64,000 nt of DNA from NCBI RefSeq assembly GCF_013373865.1, contig NC_050468.1:13847496-13911495 (forward strand). Direction: 5' to 3'. The translations under genes and the position numbers were made by a program. The notes under the pieces were generated by a model. That model made no database searches, had not been told where the DNA came from, and saw only the letters and a program-made list of their open reading frames with translations. Below are positions 1 through 11,264 of the stretch, one piece after another (the stretch's first letter is position 1; the number at the start of each line of letters is the position of its first letter). The DNA comes from Monomorium pharaonis. Lineage: Eukaryota; Arthropoda; Insecta; Hymenoptera; Formicidae.

Positions 1-2017
1 TTTAATTTATCTTACTTACACAAAATGACTTCAACGAAAAATATTATCAATGCAAAAAGTTGTAATAGATGATTAATTAGTCATTATCGTATTATGCTTC
101 ATTAAAAAAACAATAGGTGTCTAAATTAGAAAAATGTAATTGCTATATTTTATCGAAATGTAATATAATTCAATTACTGTTTCACTACCAATTAATGCAT
201 ATATAAACTGTTGTACTGACTATATTTTTTTTAATATTTAGTGACCACTTTTTATTGTGTAAAACTAGTGACAAGTATTTAAATTTCAGAGTTATCAAAT
301 TACAGTTGCCAGAATTACTTTATTTCTTCTCGGTGCAAAGCATTCAAAATTGAAAGTAAACTGTATGTGAAACGTTGAAGTCTAATTTTATCTGCATTCT
401 GCATTCTATTAACATTTTCGTAATACAAAAAAGTTAATAAATGTTTAAGTATTTTTTTTTCTTGGAAAATACAGTCTAATTCATGTATATTAATAATCCA
501 ATAATGTTATGGGCTATATAAAATAATTCTTTATATCGATATGATTCCTTATATATATTTCAGTATATAAATAAACACACTCTTGATAATTAAATAACGT
601 TATATGTTATAAAATATTACATGCTTTATAATGTATTTCCAATAATTAGATGACTTTAAAGTAAATTACTTTCATACGAGGGACTAAAGAAAAGCTAAAT
701 CAACGTTACTTTTTTCGTTGTTAATGTTAACAACAATAAATGACAATAAAGTTAATTACGTAGCATTTTTTCCGTTCAAGTGAATAAACTATAAAGAGGC
801 TATAACGAACATGACGTGTTTGCGAGAGCGTGACAGGGTCGGTTTCGTCCCGTGCGAACGAGATTTATCGTCCGAGTAAGAGTGTCTCGTTATTCCGCAC
901 GTCGAATTTCGCCGTGCGGACGTTCGGAGACCATACCGGATCATATCCGCCGTCAATTTTGTTTTCGACGCGGCGGTCGTTAGCGCCGCTCCGGCCGTAG
1001 CGATTCGTAAACGGGCGCCGTGAACGCCGCTGTTATTAGCATGTCGAACGATGTTGCGAGGAACGAGAATGTCGATCCGGCAGCCGTACGCGCCATTAAT
1101 CCGCGCGCCGAATTACAAACCACGCTGATGTTCAATGGTCCGAGTGCGATTTCCGCGCTGCGTTACTTTTCGCGCACGCGTTACATTTCGTATCGACACA
1201 ACGTGCGTATTTTTGAGGAGTTCGGATGGCAGTCTTTTTCCTCCTTCCTTTTTTTGTACAAGAGCACTCGACATTCTGCCTTGATTTCCTGCTTAATATC
1301 TTTGATTTTTATCAGTTATCTTAATGTGAGATAAATTTTCTTTGCTTACGAACGTTCACGAAAACTGTTTAGTAAAAAGAAATGATATGAATTAGTTATG
1401 TGTCGTCCACGTTGAGAATTTGTGAAAATATTTAAAAATGTAACTGTTTTTTTATTGCGAGACACTTTTATATACATGTTTATATAAAAGAAAAATATGT
1501 ATCTTTTTATTTAGCTATTTCTTTAACTTTTTATTACGAAATAAAACAAACAATTATAAAAACTATTATGCTTTCTATAACATTTTCTAATTTATATTTA
1601 TGTTTTATTTTTAGACATAAAGATAAAAATTGTCTATATCAATTAATGAGATTTTAGTTTATTAATAATTTCTTTGAATTTTTACTATTTTCAGCTCGCA
1701 CGATTAAACCGTTTGCCAATTTAATTTGTGAATTTACGCATTCCAGCTTCACGTAGGAATTGTGTTTCAAGACCGACGCGGCGCGCAGTTTGTGTGAGCT
1801 AGAGATAAAAAAATTCATACCAAATTATTATTTGATCCCATTGAAAAAAAAAACTCGCTGCTGATACAGGCGACTTTTATCATTGTTTAATATTTTTATT
1901 ACTTCTGATTTTAGTTATCATTATTTTTATTTTAAAAATATACATATTGTTCAACTAGTAATTCAGATTATTAAAAAAAAAGGTAGTATTGGTAACCTTT
2001 TTCTACATTTTTAAATC
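1..2017. other. Gene-free AT-rich DNA with one CpG-rich island
   Basis: Mostly AT-rich sequence with frequent stops in all frames. A CpG-rich island lies at about 810-1200. A 104-codon frame runs across it, but it has no recognisable domain and ends in low-complexity Phe/Ser/Leu codons. I see no supported gene, although a 5' exon or promoter in the island cannot be excluded. Confidence 0.5.
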
Positions 2018-2150
2018 AAACTGCACGTTAAATAAATTTTCGATCTTACACACAATTAGAACGAAGATAGTGATATCACAATATAAAATTGATAGTTAAT
2101 TTAATAATAATGATACTAACATTTATTAATGCTATTAATGTTCTATTATT
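2018..2150 (+). repeat. Dispersed repeat, copy A
   Basis: About 130 bp that recurs, diverged, at 7918-8035 in the same orientation. Both copies begin with a CTGC-CG...AAATAAATTTTC block and share ATTGATAGT and GATRCTAACA further on. No coding potential. It is probably a fragment of an interspersed element whose family I cannot name. Confidence 0.5.
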
Positions 2151-2650
2151 ATTATTTATGAATGATTTATATATCATTATTCGTATAGAAAGATTTATGT
2201 CTGATTATAAAATTTAAAACGTTAACGAATATCATTTAAGTTATCGAAATATTCAAAATTAGTATGTAATTTGATTAATATAATTTAGTCTTTATACAAA
2301 TTTCTCAATGTTATAAGAGACAGCTCGTATAAATATTCAAAATGACAAGTTGGGCCCATTTATATGTATATAGATACATCAAAAAGAATTTAAATTTTCG
2401 AAGACGATTAAATTTTGCTACGAATCTCGAGATTTCAAAAACGTGTTTTTTAGTACGACCGACGAAGATATCAATTCGTGAATCCCGCGAAAACGCAAAG
2501 ATACGCGAAGAGGAAGATTGCGTTATGCACACATAGGCGCAACTTGTTATCCGAGTATGCAGGCGAACGTGAGAGGAAGCCGAAAGAGAGCGAGACGAAG
2601 GATGCGAGGATGCAGAATACGAGGACGGGTACAGGGAAGGAAGTTACGCG

Positions 2651-2758
2651 TGGAGGTGGCTTGCGTGGGTGGCGGTGGAGGTGGAGGTAGCGGCGGCGGC
2701 AACGGCGGCGACGGCGGCGGTGGCGGCGGCGGTGGCGGCGGCGGCGGTGGTGGTGAGG
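2651..2758 (+). repeat. GGN-rich trinucleotide tract
   Basis: An imperfect (GGC/GGT)n run of about 100 bp. It creates poly-Gly frames on one strand and poly-Pro frames on the other. Neither looks like a gene. Confidence 0.85.
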
Positions 2759-2950
2759 TAGTCATGACGACCGCAGCGACCAATCATCCGGAAGTAACGC
2801 AGCGCGAGATAACTCTGCATCCAATCAGGTTTAAAGCGGGGACGGGGCTGGCCATCCCCCGCAGAAAATCACCCCCGTAACGAAATTTCCACCGTACGAG
2901 GGTAGATATACAAGACGACAGACGGCTTTCTCCCTCTCTGTCTTTGTCCC

Positions 2951-2951
2951 C

Positions 2952-2986
<35 letters not shown>
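2951..2986 (+). repeat. (CT)n microsatellite
   Basis: An almost pure CT dinucleotide tract of about 36 bp at the edge of a CpG-rich island. Confidence 0.9.
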
Positions 2987-2989
<3 letters not shown>

Positions 2990-4735
2990 CTTTCTCTGTC
3001 GCGATCGCACTCTCCTCTCGAAGCTGGGATGACGACGGGACGATGGCGGTTGTTATCCCTTCTCCTGCCTTTTTTTCGTCTTTTAATTCATAACCTTCGA
3101 CCGCCAGTGATAACCTGCAGGTCGCTGATAAGACAGCCGTGATGTCTAAGAGGAGAGATCGGAGGCGGAAGGAGGTGCGACTGATGAGCTCCGTGAAACT
3201 CTGAGATCGAGTTCTATATAGATGAGAGAGAAAAAGTCTAAGAGCAAAGAGCTTTCGGCTACCGGATATCTAATCTTCAGAACCCGTTTCTCTCAATTGT
3301 TCGATTTGTGCTTGTCCCACGTGTTTCCCTTACGTATCCCCCTTTTATGCGATTATTAAGAACATGAAAATCCTCGCAGAGCAAAAATACGCAATAAATT
3401 TCTGAAACATCTATCTAAATAAACAGATATCCAAAGATGGTTTCAATTAATGACTTTTTCATATATTTTTTACATAGCTTGCTTTTTCTGTGTACTTGTT
3501 AATATTGTCTCCTATATTCAATTAACGTTAACAAATTAATACAAACCAGTATTAGTCACAGAAATATAATCCTGAAAAATAATAAATATTATACAATGCA
3601 TATCGTGTGTAATTTTCATTCGTTTTGATAAAAATCCTTTATTTTGAAAATGAAAAATTTAATACCGTTATATAAATAAGTTGCAATAATTGGTTTTAAT
3701 ATAAAAATATACTCTTTTGCAGCAGTAGCAGATATTAAAACAGAGATCATTGATTTTGTTTATTAAAAAAATCATCATATTGTTTTAATTCCATTTATTC
3801 AACCTCCTTATCAGCTATTGATTCTTTCAGGGACACTAACACAAGTGTATTCATCTAATTTTACATTGAATTTTTAGAATAATGTAGCAAATAAATATTC
3901 ACCCCGGGCTCATTCAACAAGAAAGTGAAATCGACGGTAGATATCATATTTACGTCACTTGAAATCCCCATGAGCTTTATTCCTTCGTGACAAAATTAAT
4001 TAAATGAATCGATTTAATCTTTCGTTTTCATACGGTTTTTCGGTATAACTTTTCGTCAACGGAACACATTTTAATGCGATGCGTTTGATGATGAGCGCAA
4101 CGCGTATTCACTCCGTCAAGATACCCCGCCGTGGAAGAGAGAGGAAAAAAAAAACAGAACATGGCTTACACGTAAACGTGTCGCCTTGTGTACATCGAAA
4201 ATGCGTTTATGGTCTGGCAGCGGACCGATAAGAAGCCCCATAAAACGAACGGCGTCCCATAAGTGTTCGCGGCGCAACTTCGACGCCTCCTTCGAAGTCA
4301 CCGCTGCGCCGGTCGTCCGGGTTGTATCTCGCATTTGTCACGTTTATCGACTTCGCGCCATGTACTCCGCACGGTTTCACCGTGACACAGTTCGACGCAC
4401 GACGAACTCCACACCGTCCTCCTCCGTCCGCAGAATCGGAAGGATGGTACTTTCGAAGTGAGAAAGCTTTTTAACCCTTATCCGACCGAGACACCCCCGT
4501 TACGACGATAACACCAATCTCGCATGGTCGTAAAGCTTTCAGTAGCGTTGAACGAAGCACAAGGTAACATAATTAATTTTTCTCGAAACTTTTTTGCAAA
4601 ATAAAAAACTAGAACCGGATTTTTTTTTTTTTTCGAAATGGATTATATCTGCGAAGATGTAGGATATTTTGGAAATTAAAAAGCAAAATATAAATGCTTG
4701 TATAATTGCAAATATAAAGAATAAGTAAAATAAAT
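2987..4735. other. No gene seen
   Basis: AT-rich DNA with GC-richer patches at 2990-3200 and 4080-4480. The frames in the latter patch, up to 91 codons and overlapping on both strands, have no recognisable domain. No RNA gene was found. Confidence 0.45.
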
Positions 4736-5195
4736 GTTTTGAAAAAAAATGTTCTTTATATTTTCTCTTGCAGAGTTTATTAGTGGAAACGTAGTTTTGA
4801 GTTTCGAGACTATAGCAGAGATTAAATAATCTTTCCAGAAAAATATTATTTTTCGATATCCTTTTTAGGTATTTGCACTATTTATTATATCTATGGCTTA
4901 ATTATTTACTGTTACTAAAAGTATTAAGGAAAACATAAAGGTGTATGACATTTTTATATTTATTTGAAAAAAATATTCTTTTTTTTCTTTATTTTTTCTC
5001 TTGTAGAGTTCATTAGTAGAAGCGTAGTTTCGAGTTTTGAGAATATAACAGAGACATAATCTTTCCAGAGAAATTTAATTTAATTCAATTCCCTTTTTAG
5101 GTATTTGTATTACTTATTATATTTATGACTTATTTACTATTACTAAAAATATTAAAGATTGTCGTGAAAACATGAAGGCTTACGACGTTTTCTTG
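4736..5195 (+). repeat. Diverged tandem duplication, unit about 233 bp
   Basis: Two head-to-tail copies. Shared landmarks are TTTTCTCTTG-AGAGTT (4764 and 4997), CTTTCCAGA, CCTTTTTAGGTATTTG and TTACTAAAA, all offset by about 233 bp. Similarity is moderate and indels are present, so the duplication is old. No open frame crosses it. Confidence 0.75.
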
Positions 5196-5464
5196 TATCT
5201 AATAGAATATTTAAAATTATTCACTAGCTGTCACGATATAGGTGCACCGATGCTCTCGCGAAAAATTCTTCAGTTCACACCCGGCAAATCTCCGGCGAAA
5301 CCGAATTGCTAATTCGTTCCGTGTCTTCTTGATTACGATACAGGCCCAGGGAAGCGGAAGGAAATGAAGGAAGAAAAAAAAAAGATTTTTCTCATCGCTC
5401 TCTCTCTCTTTCTCTCTCTCTTCCTCTCCTCGCCGTAACGTTGCCCATCACCTTGGCGCGGTGG

Positions 5465-5503
5465 GATAGGATGGATGGATGGATGGATGTCGATGGATGG
5501 ATG
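5465..5503 (+). repeat. (GGAT)n microsatellite
   Basis: About nine imperfect GGAT tetranucleotides. Confidence 0.85.
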
Positions 5504-8500
5504 AATTCCATCGTTATCGAGTCGCACCCCCGTTTTACAAACGGAGCAGGCCTCACCCCGCCCGCAAAATCTCTCGGCCGAACGTGCATATTTCCATTTG
5601 ACACGCCTCGGCGAGCGCCTGATTTTATTAAAAACCCCCGTAACCCGATTCCGCGCGTTCTCCCACGGGGAATGAAATGTTTCTTTCGCGCTCGCTCGGT
5701 TTCCGCGAGGTGAGTGCGATCATTATTTTCGATGCCTTGATGATATTCTTTTCCGACGCCAGGCCGCATGATCTTCTCAAGACGTGGTAATGAGATACAG
5801 TTTTAGAAACCTCAAGCAAATATACGTTAAAAAATTTAAGAAACAAGGTGTAAATTTAAAAAAATTGACACATATCTTTTCCTAAACAAAATTACCTTAC
5901 TGAATTTTTTATTTAACGAAATAAAATAAAATAAAATACTTTCGAACTCATTAAACGAGCAAAATATTAGATTTGCTAAAATATAAATTGATTAAATAAG
6001 AATTAATTTAATTCCTCACAATTTAAAAATTTGTCCCTTTAGTTGATTAAAATCTACAAAATTATTCTTAAAAGGTTCGAGACAAGAACTGACTGCGACA
6101 ATGAAAACTTTAAACAAACTGCTTGTCTACAGTTCGTACGTATTAATACACTTAGCCTCTAATTTTGAAACGCGACTCGATGCTTGCTACATACAAGCAT
6201 ATTCTTTGGCTGTCGAAAATGTGGAATATATTTAGCGAGGGAAAGATGGAAGCGTGAGCAAGACGGATCGCGCGACGAAGGAGGGAAGAAAGGAGAAAGT
6301 CGGCATGGTAAACGAGGTCGAGTGTTGGCAGCGTATAATTTCGATGACAAGCAAAGGGGTGGTTATCTCTCGTTGCTTCTCACCCTCTTTGCCACGGACT
6401 GCGAATGGTGAGCCACCCCCGCGTGATTGTATTAATTCAAGCCGGCCCCTCCGCCCCGGCTTCCCATTTACACCTCACTCTCCCTTCTGTTCTCTCCTCT
6501 TCCTCGCATTTCGCCCTTCCTCCTCCTCGGTTCTCCCCCGAGTGTCGACGTCATCCCTCCCGAAGCACAACTTCCGGGGACAAACGAAGCGTGTCGGCGT
6601 CGCGTATAATGAAGCCCGCTCGTTCGTTTCCTCGGCATTTCTTGTTACCCGTTTTCGCGTCCCGCACGAAGATGCCCGTGTCGGCGCCTAAATTCCGACG
6701 ATCGCGAGATTTGTGGAGGTATTAGCGATAATTATAACGCTGAAAGGCACAAATTCAGAGTTTGTAACAAATGAAAATGAAACAGAAACGGTTTCAACAT
6801 ACTGCTGCGGAGGCGTGGATAGTTAATTGAATTTGCACCGATTAAATTTGCATAGCGAGAAAGTTGATTGTTAAAAATTCCCAACGTATTAGGCGGTCAA
6901 ATATAACGTATTGTAAGATAACGTTTTCTTTATCGTAAAATAGACTTTCTACGCCGTGCATCGAATTTGCGGAACCACCGATTGTGAATACCGATACACG
7001 ACATCCGCCTGTCGTTGTACGAGAGAAAAACTAGTCGGCAGTTGACAGGTCGCGTGACGTCCATTGTCATCGAAGCAATATGCGTTATCTCACTGAGAGT
7101 GGAGTATCATCCTGTCGGGAGAGGGGGGGGGGGTCGGGGAGGTTACGGTGCACGTGCGGAGGGATGGCCGTTGACGCGAAGTGTTCGAAAAGACGGGAGT
7201 GGATGATCGTCACTCGCGGAAGATCGAAGTGGAAGAGGTAGGCGGGAAAGGGGTACCAAGCCGTTTAGCGATATTTCACGGGGTTCTCGTCGCTCGTAAG
7301 GGTTTCCAGCGGCGCACGGGTATTACCGGAGGCAGTCTTGCAGACTCGAGATAAGGGAAGCCCGGTTCCCCGTTTCCAACGGCGAGAAACGGCGACGGCG
7401 GCTAAGGCGCTCGTTCCTCTACACCATCTTAGCCTCACAACACGAGAGAGCGTGGAGGAAACCGGCGGAAGGAAAGCCGCGAGCAAACCCCTTTCGGTTG
7501 CTACGCAGTGTCCCTTTTCCTTCAACTTCCCCCTCCAAGCCGCTCGTCATGGTAAACTCGGTTAATATCTGCTTATCCTGTCTTACCATTCGTCTCCTTC
7601 GACCGTTCCGCTTCCTACGCGGTTTCCGTCTGCTCGTTATGTTAATTTCGTTGATGTATCGCCGAATTTGTCGACATATCGACGTCGCTACGAAATATTT
7701 GTGAGAGCGCACGCCGGGTGACACATCGATGATATATATGCCAGGTACTTGGATACATTTGTGTTATATGCAACTACAAATATGTCTTAGAAATATTCTA
7801 TTATTAATAAATAATCTTTATAAAATAGAATCTAAAGATTTCAACCAATTAAAAAAGAGTTTTATTCGGGCATTATTGAATTCTTGTGCTGATGTTTCTT
7901 ATGTAAATTTATTCATTAAACTGCGCGCCAAATAAATTTTCAGTCTTTAAACACAGTTATATAAGTTTAACAAGAATAATAAAACATCACGATATTAAAT
8001 TGATAGTAATGATGCTAACAAACATCTATTATGTTTCTCTTTCCTCAAATATTATTAAAAGAATTTGTTGCAAAAAGTAATGTTATTATCATTAAATTGG
8101 TTATTATTATTAAATATAATATTATTTCATACTATTCTTGTTCAACTTATAATCATGTTTTAAGATCAAAAATTTATTTGGCACGTAGCTTGATAAATTT
8201 AAAAAAGTATATAAGTTTACATAAGAAATATCAGCACGAAAATCTAGCGATGATTGAATAAAATCATCTTGAATTAATTGCTTCACATATTAAACTCCTA
8301 TTATTATCTAAAGATTTTATATCAATCAATACTAAAATTTCTCAAGATTTTTAAGATTAAAAAATACTGATAACAGATTTAAAAAAGTTAATATTATTAT
8401 TAAAATAAAAAATATTGAATAAAATATTGATATTTCAAGAAGCGTGTATAATTTTGCATAGCAGAGAAAATAATTAAATAATAAATAAATATAATTTTCT

Positions 8501-9431
8501 ATAGTAAATAGGATTTTAAGAAATTTTAAATTATTTATTTTTAATCATTAAGTTATTTTTCAGACTTAACAATAAATCTAATTTTATTGTACAAAATCCT
8601 GTCTAGAAATATTAAAATTTTCTTTATCTGTTATCAGTTTGTAAAAGGATTTTATATATAATTCCTATGTATTTATGTCACCCTTTTATATGTTTTCTCA
8701 CAGATAAAGTTTCAACATTAATATTCTAATATCAGAATGTATATCCTTTCATCTTTTTTCTTGATAATAATAAACAGGTTAAAAATTACCTTCTTTTGTA
8801 AAAAATATACCTCCCCCGCTAGCAAAATGAGGAAACTCGGAATAAAGCGATCCCGCCTGTCTCAGTTTAGCAATTAGCGACTGTTTAAGTGCACGTGCGC
8901 TCGTGCGGTCGGTTAATCTCCGCAATTCCGCGCGGTAGGGACTTCTCGTTTCGTTCCAATTAGAAAGGAAAATCTCAGTAACAATCTCTCGGTTGGTCGG
9001 TCGTTACTTATTTACGAAAGGGACACGCACGTGCCCTTTCAATTTCGCCTCGGTAGTTTCACGTGCTTCCGCGATCGCCTTTGCATGTTTCAACAGGTGT
9101 AACAGCTTACACAAATATGTGTGCCGTGTATTTTTAAATAACTGGATAATATTTTAGAAAAATATATTCTTTGATGAATTCATGCGCATATCTTCCTAAG
9201 AAAAATACCAAGCGATTGTCATTAGAAATAAGAATTTGATTTTGAAAGTTACTAAAAAATTATAGATTTTCATGAAATTATATTTATTATTTGTTGTACC
9301 TGTTATTTCTATTATGTATTCATTAAAATTTCAACGTAAATATTTTAATATCTTATATTCGAAATTTTAATTTTGAGTGAAAACACTTTGCACGGTATCT
9401 TCTCTTGCATATCACACAAATAAAAAGTCTA
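5504..9431. other. No gene seen; GC islands in AT-rich DNA
   Basis: GC-rich islands at about 5510-5720, 6240-6720 and 7010-7720 are separated by AT-rich DNA. The many overlapping frames in the islands occur on both strands and lack domains, so they look like composition artefacts. A poly-G run lies near 7127. From 8030 to 8820 the sequence is nearly featureless and AT-rich. Confidence 0.45.
7918..8035 (+). repeat. Dispersed repeat, copy B
   Basis: Second, diverged copy of the repeat at 2018-2150, in the same orientation 5.9 kb away. Confidence 0.5.
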
Positions 9432-9646
9432 TACACTGAAAAAAAAAGTTGTTGATTTTATTAAATTTTTCAACTTGATTAAATTTCTTTAATTCAATTA
9501 TTTGTGTGTTTCAGACAAATATATAAATACTTAAATTGAAGTTCAAGTATTTTATGTTATTTAAGTTAATTGAATAAATACTTGAACTGAAGAAATTTAA
9601 TTCTAGTTGAAAAATTTAGTCAATTTAACATTTTTTTCTCAGTGTA
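9432..9646. mobile_element. TA-flanked foldback element (MITE-like)
   Basis: The 215-bp segment begins TACACTGAAAAAAAA and ends with the reverse complement of a near-identical sequence (TTTTTTCTCAGTGTA). The arms keep pairing inwards through AAATTTTTCAACT and through the ATACTTGAACT / AGTTCAAGTAT blocks, so almost the whole unit can fold on itself. If the terminal TA is the target duplication, it is a non-autonomous Tc1/mariner-type element. It has no coding capacity. Confidence 0.75.
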
Positions 9647-10195
9647 TGTATCTCTGCATATCATAATATTAAAAGAGCATGTGTAATTATCTAATCAATT
9701 TTTAGGCGTGTCGAAAAACAATTCTCAAATGATTCCTTGGGGCGCGTCGAATCTTAATTGTCGGTGAATTTACCATTTACGATACGTATATTCGCGATTC
9801 GCGCGGTACTCTGGGCGCCGCGGCGTCCTTGGCGACTCATCGATATAATTATTAAACGGAACGTTTTCTCTCGGGGGCCGACCGGCGAGGGAAGCACGGC
9901 GAGGGAAGCCGGCGACGGGTTCGGTGGAGAGTCGTCCCACACCACACCCGGTGTATCCTCCGGTAATGAACGCAGCCACCTTGAACTGGCAAACGGATGA
10001 GCGGCCAGGCATAGGGAGTCTGTAAGGGCGAATCTGAGAGAGAAAGAGAGGACGGGGGGAGAGGGGGGAGGGGGACACGGCAGGTTAGGACGTGGGGGAG
10101 AGTGACGGCGGGGAAATAGCGGTGGCCACTAAAAGGGGTTGTGTCCTCTATGTGATGAAAGCACCCTTCCGTGTCCCGCTGAGGCTCTCTCTTCG

Positions 10196-10242
10196 CGCCG
10201 CCGCCGCCGCCGCCGCCACCGCCGCCGCCACCGTCGTCGTCG
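10196..10242 (+). repeat. (GCC)n trinucleotide tract
   Basis: GCC triplets with a few ACC interruptions, passing into GTC triplets. Confidence 0.85.
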
Positions 10243-10454
10243 TTTCTGCTTTGGTTCCTTTTCCCGTGGATAGAGAAAGAAAGGGAGAGACCCTCGCCCT
10301 CCTTCCTTCTCACCCTTCTCACTCTTTCTCTTTCCCTTGCCATTTGCGCAACGTCGTCCCCCTGGCCCTCGCGTGCACCCACACGCCCGTATATTCGCCG
10401 TGTCGATACTTGTCTGCCAGTTTCCACGTGTCTCTGCCTCTTCCCTCTCCCTTT

Positions 10455-10493
10455 CCCCCCCCCCCCCCCTCTCTCTCTCTCTCGCTCTCTCTT
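10455..10493 (+). repeat. Poly-C followed by (CT)n
   Basis: About 15 consecutive C followed directly by CT dinucleotides. Confidence 0.85.
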
Positions 10494-11220
10494 TTCATCA
10501 TCCTGTGTCCCACGTGTGTGTGCATGATAAGCCCAGCAGCAGCAGCAGCAGCCATTGACGCCTCGGTGATCTGACGCGATTATACGTCGCGCGCGCTTCT
10601 CTCGCCGTATTCCCTCTTTTCTCTCTCCTTTTTTCTGGCTCTCCTCGCTTTTTGTCCCTCACGAGCTTCACGCCTTTTTCGCGGTTTTTCCAGCCGCCTC
10701 GCCGTTGTCGTCGTCGCCGTCGCTGCCGCAGCTGCCGTGATTAGGCTGAATCGCGCGTAAACGGTGTGGCGGCTTTAGAGCCGCGCCCGAAGACAAAAAT
10801 GGAAAACGCTACGAGGCATGCCGACGGTATTTTCATCGGGCTGGGGACTACGAACAGAGACTAGATTAAGATAACACCGCCGTCGCTCCGGTTTCAATCC
10901 CTGAAAAGAATTAAAAAGTCCATCATCACGTCGTTCTTCTTTGTGTTGACGTAAATGCGAATATACATTCTGACCATATTTATAATCAAGATACCAGAAC
11001 AGCTTGTAAGCATTATTCGACGAGCACAACAGCTATTTTAATTTAAAAATCTTTAAGTTTATCTTAAATTATTGTCACACAATTTTCGAGCATTTTAATT
11101 TAAAAAAGAATTTTTTAACAACGATTTTTATATACTTGAATTTTTTTTATAAATTTGGCGTTATAAATACCGTTCTAAGATTTTACAATTGCAAACTGTT
11201 ATGTTATAAGATTTTATAAT

Positions 11221-11226
11221 TTTATT
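11221..11226 (-). terminator. Candidate poly(A) signal AATAAA
   Basis: AATAAA on the minus strand about 40 nt downstream of the stop codon of the amino-acid transporter gene, in AT-rich sequence. This is a plausible cleavage/polyadenylation signal. The hexamer is frequent by chance in such DNA. Confidence 0.4.
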
Positions 11227-11264
11227 AAAATTTAAATTCTTAGGTAATATTGCCATTTATATAA

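Larger units (their letters stand above)
9647..11220. other. No gene seen; GC-rich low-complexity island
   Basis: A strongly GC-rich stretch at 9730-10760 carries (GCC)n, poly-C/(CT)n and (CAG)n tracts. Frames of up to 191 codons occur on both strands, but they are made of homopolymeric Gly, Ala, Pro and Ser runs and have no domain. The island could be the 5' end of an unseen gene. Nothing in it proves that. Confidence 0.45.

Noticed and set aside
9852..10574. Frames of 160-191 codons on both strands
   Set aside because: They are built on (GCC)n, poly-C and (CT)n tracts. Opposing frames are equally long and neither has a motif.
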